DNA from: Branchiostoma floridae
Lineage: Eukaryota > Chordata > Leptocardii > Amphioxiformes > Branchiostomatidae
Assembly (NCBI RefSeq): GCF_000003815.2
Contig: NC_049984.1
Span: 2,314,936 to 2,378,935 of the forward strand
DNA: 64,000 nucleotides
Reading direction: 5' to 3'
The position numbers and the translations under genes were made by a program. The first letter of the stretch is position 1; every line of letters begins with the position of its first letter. The notes under the pieces were generated by a model. It did no database searches and had not been told where the DNA came from. It saw nothing but the letters and a program-made list of their open reading frames with translations. Below are positions 56,819 through 64,000 of this stretch, piece after piece.

Positions 56819-56829
56819 GGGGATTCCCC
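56819..56829. promoter_or_regulatory. NF-kB site, palindromic H-2K type (GGGGATTCCCC)
   Basis: A perfect 11-bp kB palindrome about 320 bp upstream of the CYLD start codon. It is identical in core and nearest flanks to the site at 33140-33150. Confidence 0.65.
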
Positions 56830-57099
56830 TTACTCAGTCATCGACGCACCGAAACTGGCCTGCACAAAGACTCAAGTTTTCCACATCTTTGAGTTGCTAA
56901 CTAGACTAGAGCACTTGTTCTTCATCAAGAAAGGACAAATACTGCAATAAACCCTTTATAATATCTGTTTGCTTCTGTTAAGTTTTAAAACAGGACTTGC
57001 AAACACATGCAAACACGATACATAACTTATACAACCATGCCAGATCAACCATTCTTTGGACGAACCGTTCAACGACATCCAGATATTGTCACTTTAATC

Positions 57100-60000
57100 A
57101 AGCTTTAATCAGACAAAAAAAGCTACTTTTCATTACATGTACATGTCGAAAGACAGATAAAGACCATCTGTTATGACGCGATTTTTCCTAAAGCTAAAAT
57201 CCAAAGTATGAAAAAGGGGGATTTCATGGCGTTGGGTCATATTACACAACAGAACAAAGGAAAGGAAAGGCGTCATGACGCTACAGGTTGTGACTTGCAC
57301 TTTTCATCAACATACAAATCAACTACACAAAGATGTAACAGTTTTTTTCCTGGGCGTATCAGCAATTGTCATGGGAGTGGAAATTTGCAAGGGGGAACGT
57401 TGGTTTCGGTGTGTCACCGAAACTTAAGTGGTGTGAAACTTGGATAGGACCATAACGGTTAGATTCGTTCATGCCCGGTCTAGTTTCGGTCCACTTATTT
57501 GTCCCTAAACATTTTCAGTCAACTTGGAGACGTAATTTGAGACACCATGATACTGCTGATAAGTTTCGTAATGCACGCATTTAGCACTGGGTACTTTCCC
57601 ACAGTTTCGGGTGAGTCAGGTGCATTTCTTCTGTGGTCCGCTGAAAGCGCCACCATGCGAACTATACAAAAACTACATCCTCGTGGAAAATATACCTTTC
57701 TGACATGCAACTTACTTTCAGTCCTCCCGCCCCTACGGCTTCCTGAGCTACGGGACTGATGGATGGATGGATGACATGCAGAATATCGTTATATTGTCTG
57801 ACTTTCAAACAAAGGGCCACTTCTGGAAAAAAAATGAAGAGACAAGAAAGACCACATACATTTAGTTCAATATATATAGAGAGATACTTTTTTTTTCACA
57901 AGAAAATACAAAATATGACATCATGATGAAACTTAACCACAGAACACTGCACAAAAGAGCACATAGACTCCCTTTTTCTATACACTGGGCAGCATGGCAT
58001 ATGTATAGCAATGGTCAGCCATAACGTTATCTGAAAGTTGCACAAAAAGTCAGTTGTTTGCTAAGTTAAAAGTTGTTTGCACAGACAAGTTTTTGTACTC
58101 TTCCTTGTTTATCTACAGTTTGTACCTAAGTACTTGTGGGTCATGCAACTCTGTACAGCCTTGTCTTGAATACTGATGTACACTTGGACTTGGAATGTGT
58201 CATATTCTGCACCACATGAACTTGAGTTTCTGATGTTTGATTGTAGCCCAACACTTCCGTTGTAGCGATAGTTCAGTTTGTTGTCAAATACTTTTAAACA
58301 GACATTTTAAGTGCACAAATCTTCATTTCTGGTCTTATATCATACCCAGGGATAATAATTACACTCCATCAAAATGTCTGGTTGCCTTTTCTAGATAAAT
58401 AACATGAAATATAGGGAACATTCCATTAGAAATAGCCCCAAATCACTAAGTCACTCATGCTAAGCCCTTACTGAAACCACTAAAATAGAGAGTGCCTGCC
58501 CTGTTGGTATGTAACAGCAATCTATAAGCCACAAAAGACAAAATGAAGAGTGCAACGTCAATGCTTTGTTCACAAAAGCTGCACAGACTTTCTATATAAA
58601 GTTGTTGCATACATTTGCTATGATATATTGTATTACATGTGTGGGTACATCATACTTAAGGTGCTATACAGGCCTCAGCTTCCCATTGTTTAATGTGTTC
58701 TATGATATCAAGGACAGTGCATTTTATAACCATATCATAAATATACTGTACAATCAATACCTATTGTCAACTACCACACAAGTCACATCACATTTCACAC
58801 AGGAGAAAAATGCTCATGCTAAACTCCATGTCTAATATACACTTTACACAATATATGTCTGTGGTCTGTTACACATCTCACCTAGTGTGTGCAATAATTT
58901 TTTTTCCTATTTCAATGATATACAACAAATTTTTCCATATTTTGATATTGTGCATGATTCCAATGTAAGGTAGAATCAGATACAAATTCTAACCATCTCT
59001 TAGCAACCATTTCAAATAAACATGAGGCACCCTTAATTCAGGTGTGGCTGTAAAGCTTGTGTTATAGCCTGGGCACCCGCCTTTTTAGTTCTTGTACGCT
59101 CTCTCATTCGCTTCCTGGGCAAAAACTCAACCAGCACACATACCCTTTTCTTCCATCATTTGCATATTTGAACAAGAGCACTGATTGGCCTATCAAAACG
59201 GTCCAATTCAAACTCACGCGCTGGATGAAGCCTCTGCTGATTTTTTTTTAGTTTGGCCAATCAGCGCGCCTGTTCAAGTTTTCAAATGACAGGCGAAAAG
59301 AATAAGTTCTCCGGCCAGGAACAACAGACAATAAACTGGCTGGTGAGTTAAGGAGTGAGTCCAGTCTTTTTGTAACAGAAAGCGACCAAGAGATACATAG
59401 GTGTCTCTAGCCAAATGGCAGTTACTCCAGCTGACTTACAATTTCAAACATGCAGATTTGTTGACTTCTTGTGTTTTTTCAAATTCACAAAGGAGAAGGT
59501 AACATATTATAAGAACAAAATTGATTTGGTCCTTTGACAGTCTTTGTTTGATGTATATAAAAAGTTTTAACCTACTGTGAAAATACACCCTTCCCAAACC
59601 CATATTTCTCACACACAACAACCACTATTTAAGGTACATGCACATACAAATCTTACTCCTTTTTAACACTTTTGTCTGTGGACCAATGAATGATGTTGGA
59701 GAGGCCTGGAGTACTAAACTATCACAGATGCTGATTGCCATATCATTGTCCTCACTACTACTAGTCTCTGATTCTTGTGTTTAGGAGAATCTTATATCAC
59801 ATTGATTTTGCTTTTCAACTAAACTATCACTAAGACCAATAAAAATTTTCCTGTACAGCGATTTTAAAAAAATCAATTGTAAAGTAACCAAATAAACATT
59901 ATCATAAAATCATACCTGACACTTTTTCCATGCACCATATGATCATAACAAATATCTGTAAAAACACTACTACCTAACGTCATTCCAATCTGTACAACAC

Positions 60001-61406
60001 CATGTAATAACAATACTGTACATAATTTACATCAGACATGTATGAACAACCTAATACATCAAACTTCACCTGCCCCTGGTGTTTGAAATGTACAGCACAA
60101 GAGGATGTTGAGATGGGGGATCGTCATGTTTTCTGGTTGCCAAGTTTTTGATGGTTGTTTGTCACAAATAAGTTTTCATCCCAACGTATGCTTGGAGATT
60201 GTGTTTTGTCAAGGAGGTTTTCTTGAAGCACTATCCTCTTCATATGAGCACTGGTCCCTGAAGGACCCATGACCATTGATGCACAAAAACATGGCCATTT
60301 CTATTACCATAAAACCAATAAGAAAACTAGGGGCATGGGAAGTTAAAGGTAGCTAGAGCTCCATACATATCTGTACTAAACTATACTTGTCATCTACATC
60401 ATATTCAACAATGTAAGTATATCTTTGATTTTTCTGATGAGCATAACCTAGTACACTAACAAATACATCATGTCAAAGTCTATCTCATATATATCATATA
60501 TTACACAATAGGAAAAAATACTTTGTTCTACTGCCACCAAAAGACCAAGCCATGAAACGAGAAAGGAAGTGAAATGTACATTATTTTTTGTAAACACAGC
60601 AAGATGCCAATGACTGATCCAGTAAAATCACTCTTACCCTCATGATGACAATAATCAGTGTGATAATCATCGCAATGAATCACCAAATTGTTTCGCTGTT
60701 TTGATTCCTTGTCATCCTATCAGTTTTGTGGCACAATTCTGACCATGTGTTAATTATCGAGAGGTCCTAAATCTTTGCTGTTCCTTCATTACAGAAAAAT
60801 CCCCACTTTTAAAAGTCCTTTTCGTACGAAAATTTCCACCATCATTTCAAACTTTTGCTTCCCTCTATTGAAGTTTGCTGAATTTAGAAAAACATTATTA
60901 AAATTTATAAAACTTGAGGACAATTCTTGTACTCAAGAGCTAAATAAATACATTTTGTAATTAAAAAAACATAACCCTTCAAATATAAGCTGTTCATCTG
61001 CAAAGTAACCAAGGTGTGAAAAAGATTAAAAGTGTGAAAAGTGACCTGAAGTAACAATTTTTAAGTCTCTCCGGTAGACTTACTAGTTCAATGATACAAT
61101 CTGAATTAGAGAAGTACCAACTCCTGTACTCTTGTTGGTACAAATATTGAGAACATACTGCATCAAAAAGATTACTAGTAATAATATTAATACATACATA
61201 CAAAAAATGCACACACCCGTTAACAAAACCTTCACAACAGATGGCTTTGTACATCATTGAATAAAAAATATGCTAACATATTCTAATAATATCACAATCT
61301 AGGTAAAATCTTTCCCACCCCTGAAAAGACAAAGTACTGTTCCATTTCTGCTGAGAGACCCACTTGAGTAGGATCATACCATTATGCAAACAGGGGGTGT
61401 GCATGC
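57100..61406. other. PCIF1 3' untranslated and intergenic region, no gene seen
   Basis: This AT-rich stretch between the PCIF1 stop codon and the CYLD promoter shows no exon with recognisable coding content on either strand. Near 59155-59290 a loose inverted repeat with ATTGGCC/GGCCAAT cores looks like a decayed MITE. A short (GGAT)n run lies at about 57762. Confidence 0.45.
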
Positions 61407-63690
61407 TCATCTCTTCTCCTCCTTGGAGTTACTTCTGGATTCCGTGGCGCTTTTCCCGTCCACGGACTCCCGTCGTCCCTCGCTGGCGGATGTGCTCGGC
61501 GAGGGGTTCCCCTGCGGCTTGTACGCGTCCAGCAGACCTTTCACGCGCTCGTCCGTCGGACCCCACTTGGCGAAGCCCGCCTCGTTCTGCAGGATCAGGA
61601 CCAGGGTGCCGTGCACAGACTTGTGGTACAGGTCAGACCTGCAGGGGGAGGAGAAATCAGACCAATGAGCTCATTTTAGCTGTTTACGTTCAAGGCAGTC
61701 CAAATCCAGAATTGGACGGTGCGAAGCTAAACCACAATGATGGCTGGGAGCTGCCCAAGTCCTACTTACCGCTACTCCGCAAGGAGGCAGAGGTGAGGGG
61801 CAGAAGATCCACTTTTACAACTCTCGCGAGAACTAGGTCACTACGTGATCATGATGGACTGATAGCCATTGACAGTTTGGAGGTTTGTGTGTTTAACTGT
61901 CGAAACTAGTCACTGATTGAAAAATTTTATTAACAAGGCTTTCTCCAACAGTCTTTCCTTTTCTCTTCATAGTAGCACAGCAGTAAAGTACAGTTGCAAC
62001 ACACTCACCCAGAACACACATGCTGAAGTCCGCTTCTGTACTCGTGCTCGAAGGCCGGTACCACCACTGTCTTTCTCTTGAATCTGAAGAAACCAACATT
62101 AAATCTTACATTTATAATTTTACAACTGTAATGCTATCTAGTGAGGATGGTCCTATGGTAATTGATGGAAACCAGTTACACTCTATGATAGTTCTAGGGA
62201 AATACAAATGTTTGAACACATAAAAATACAAATATATGTATAATTATACATCAATGACAACTTTGGTACCACATAATGAAGGCATGACTATTTCTTGTTA
62301 TTGTCTGAGCCGGTATTGGATACTTAGATATTTATTTTCTTTTATAAGGGTAAAATCACTAAGGCTACAGGCTGTTTTTCAGGAGTCCCTGGACAGATAC
62401 AACTACTAGTTAACCAGTCATTTTGTACATCATGCAAAATCTGGACATTTTTCCTCTGTCTTCATGTCTTTCATTAACAATGTTCTGGTCTGCTTGTTTG
62501 TTTATTTGTTTGTGTGCTTATACATGCTGTTCTCCATCCTGGTTTGTTTGTTTATTTATTTGTTTGTTTGTGTGCTAACATGCTGTTCTCCATCGTGTTT
62601 TGTTTATTTGTTTGTTTGTGTGCTTACATGCTGTTCTCCATCCTGGTTTGTTTATTTGTTTGTTTGTGTGCTTACATGCTGTTCTCCATCCTGGTTTGTT
62701 TATTTGTTTGTTTGTGTGCTTACATGCTGTTCTCCATCCTGGTTTGTTTATTTGTTTGTTTGTGTGCTTACATGCTGTTCTCCATCCTGGTTTGTTTATT
62801 TGTTTGTTTGTGTGCTAACATGCTGTTCTCCATCGTGTTTTGTTTATTTGTTTGTTTGTGTGCTTACATGCTGTTCTCCATCCTGGTTTGTTTGTTTGTT
62901 TGTTTGTTTGTTTGTTTGTTTGTGTGCTTACATGCTGTTCTCCATCCTGAGCAGGGCGGGGATGGGCGGGTCCCTCCACTCCGGGATGAACACCAGGAAC
63001 GACAGGGGTTCCGAGGAGGTTGCTAGGAGACGCTGGAAAACAAAGAAAGGTTGCCATGTCAACAAACTACAAACTGGCCAAGAAATAAGCATGCTCTATC
63101 ATTTTCACTCTATTTAGGCCATGTTGATTTAATTATACGAATAATATCCTCTGGGAACCTAAAAACTGACAGTGCAAAAACCGAGCATACAAAAAAAGTT
63201 TAGAACATTGGTCAGGAAGGTTGACAAATGAGTACAGTTTGGGGCACAAAACAAGAGAGTCTTCAGTCTTGTTCTGTTCTGTTCTTTCATATCATTCTCT
63301 TTGACTCTGGAACTGACTTTGGCATTCTACAACCCTTAGTATCTCCATCCCTGCATTTTTTTTAATTTATGGCATATATTTGCCCATCTTGCAGGTACTT
63401 TGTATTATATAAAGTATGGTTGAAAACCTTGTTTTTAATGAATGACCAAAATTGATGTGTATGCAGATGTCACCCATATAATCTAAACAACATGACCTTC
63501 CTCTTACAGATAAATCAATATCTACAACACTTTCCCACATGGATGAATGCCAGGACATACACACACACACATGTCATGTATTCCTTTTTCTCTCACCTCA
63601 AAGTGTTCTGCCATGGCATTGAGGAGTTCTTCACTGAATGGAGGGTTGGCCTCAAATGACCCTGACACAGGGTGGAAGTCAAGTACAGGC
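61407..63690 (-). CDS. PCIF1: PCIF1/CAPAM, cap-specific adenosine N6-methyltransferase (3' part)
   Basis: Exons: 63597-63690, 62932-63032, 62009-62083 and 61407-61638 (with stop). Phases agree. The first carries the methyltransferase motif NPPF within [12 protein letters not shown]. Later exons read [31 protein letters not shown] and [17 protein letters not shown], all close to vertebrate PCIF1, followed by a low-complexity Ser/Glu/Lys tail. PCIF1 binds the phosphorylated Pol II C-terminal domain through a WW domain (off-window) and converts the cap-adjacent Am to m6Am. The N-terminal and most methyltransferase exons lie beyond 64000. The donor of exon 62932-63032 abuts a 48-bp minisatellite. 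Confidence 0.92.
62490..62931 (-). repeat. 48-bp minisatellite copying a PCIF1 exon 3' edge and donor
   Basis: About eight units of 48 bp share TGCTGTTCTCCATC on the + strand, the complement of the end of exon 62932-63032, followed by the GTAAGC donor. Two units have a variant GTTAGC. The rest of each unit is (TTTG)n. Because 48 is a multiple of three, long ORFs run through in several frames and are artefacts. Confidence 0.85.
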
Positions 63691-64000
63691 CTGGAGCAGG
63701 ATACAAACATCACATTGTTAGAACAGTTAGCCAAGGCAATACTGGTGAAGTAATCATTACTAATACAGCTTGAGATAGACAGAAGTTCAATAGTCAAGTT
63801 AATTATTTCCTCTGCGCACACTGACAGCGTTCTGTCTACCGCCGACAGTCCAGCAGCTAATGCTAAACCAAACATTGAACTAAAAAAAAAATAGCACAAA
63901 AAAAGACTTTGAAGCCTCTCAAGTCCCCAGATATGTCTTTTATTGTCTTGGGCATGTTCTTTGAATGCTTCAAAAAGCAGATTTTCTGCTAGTAATTTTC
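63691..64000 (-). other. PCIF1 intron
   Basis: I see no further exon between the acceptor at 63691-63693 and the window edge. The open minus frame that continues upstream of the exon has no PCIF1 similarity that I recognise. Confidence 0.5.

Larger units (their letters stand above)
56499..57100 (-). promoter_or_regulatory. CYLD upstream region
   Basis: The region contains a YY1-like AAGATGGCG at 56579-56587, a full CRE palindrome TGACGTCA at 56614-56621 and a palindromic kB site at 56819-56829. No TATA box is evident. The transcription start is not visible from sequence. Confidence 0.5.

Noticed and set aside
62490-62931. Regular repeats superficially like a CRISPR array
   Set aside because: The units are adjacent copies without unique spacers, in an intron of a eukaryotic gene.
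62464-63117. 217-codon + strand ORF with a repeated [15 protein letters not shown]-type unit
   Set aside because: It is the 48-bp minisatellite read on the wrong strand of PCIF1; the apparent membrane helices come from TTTG repeats.

Overview
The window looks like cephalochordate (amphioxus, Branchiostoma-type) nuclear DNA. Evidence: small exons with clean GT-AG junctions, long repeat-rich introns, five vertebrate-like genes, many short inverted-repeat elements, three 100-N gaps, and tandem repeats that copy exon edges with their splice sites. The organism call is an inference.

Layout: (1) 699-11070, + strand: 3' part of a gene encoding YWTD (LDLR class B) propeller repeats, an EGF module and tandem C-type lectin domains; it begins left of the window and one lectin half-exon is missing at a gap. 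(2) 11071-19408: mobile elements and a tRNA-Glu. (3) 19409-32900, - strand: a 14-exon, 718-residue gene joining a SHARPIN-type N-terminal PH-like domain to the LTM, UBL, NZF and RING-IBR-RING of HOIL-1/RBCK1. (4) 34168-39286, + strand: MAF1, six exons, 256 residues, head-to-head with (3). (5) 43688-56498, - strand: CYLD, 16 exons, 978 residues. (6) 61407-63690, - strand: last four coding exons of PCIF1/CAPAM; the gene continues right of the window.

Reading frames were joined by hand at splice junctions. Phases agree at every junction for the RBCK1/SHARPIN-like, MAF1, CYLD and PCIF1 models; MAF1 exon 1 lacks a normal donor.

Main biology: a component of the linear-ubiquitin ligase complex (LUBAC) and the deubiquitinase CYLD that removes linear and K63 chains lie within 11 kb of each other (19409-32900 and 43688-56498), separated by MAF1. 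The SHARPIN-like/MAF1 head-to-head pair matches the SHARPIN-MAF1 neighbourhood on human 8q24.3, which suggests that SHARPIN and HOIL-1 derive from one composite ancestor. The same 11-bp palindromic NF-kB site lies upstream of both ubiquitin genes. A candidate alternative last exon after the NZF would give a SHARPIN-like product without the RBR. About a third of the exons have partial tandem copies of their edges.
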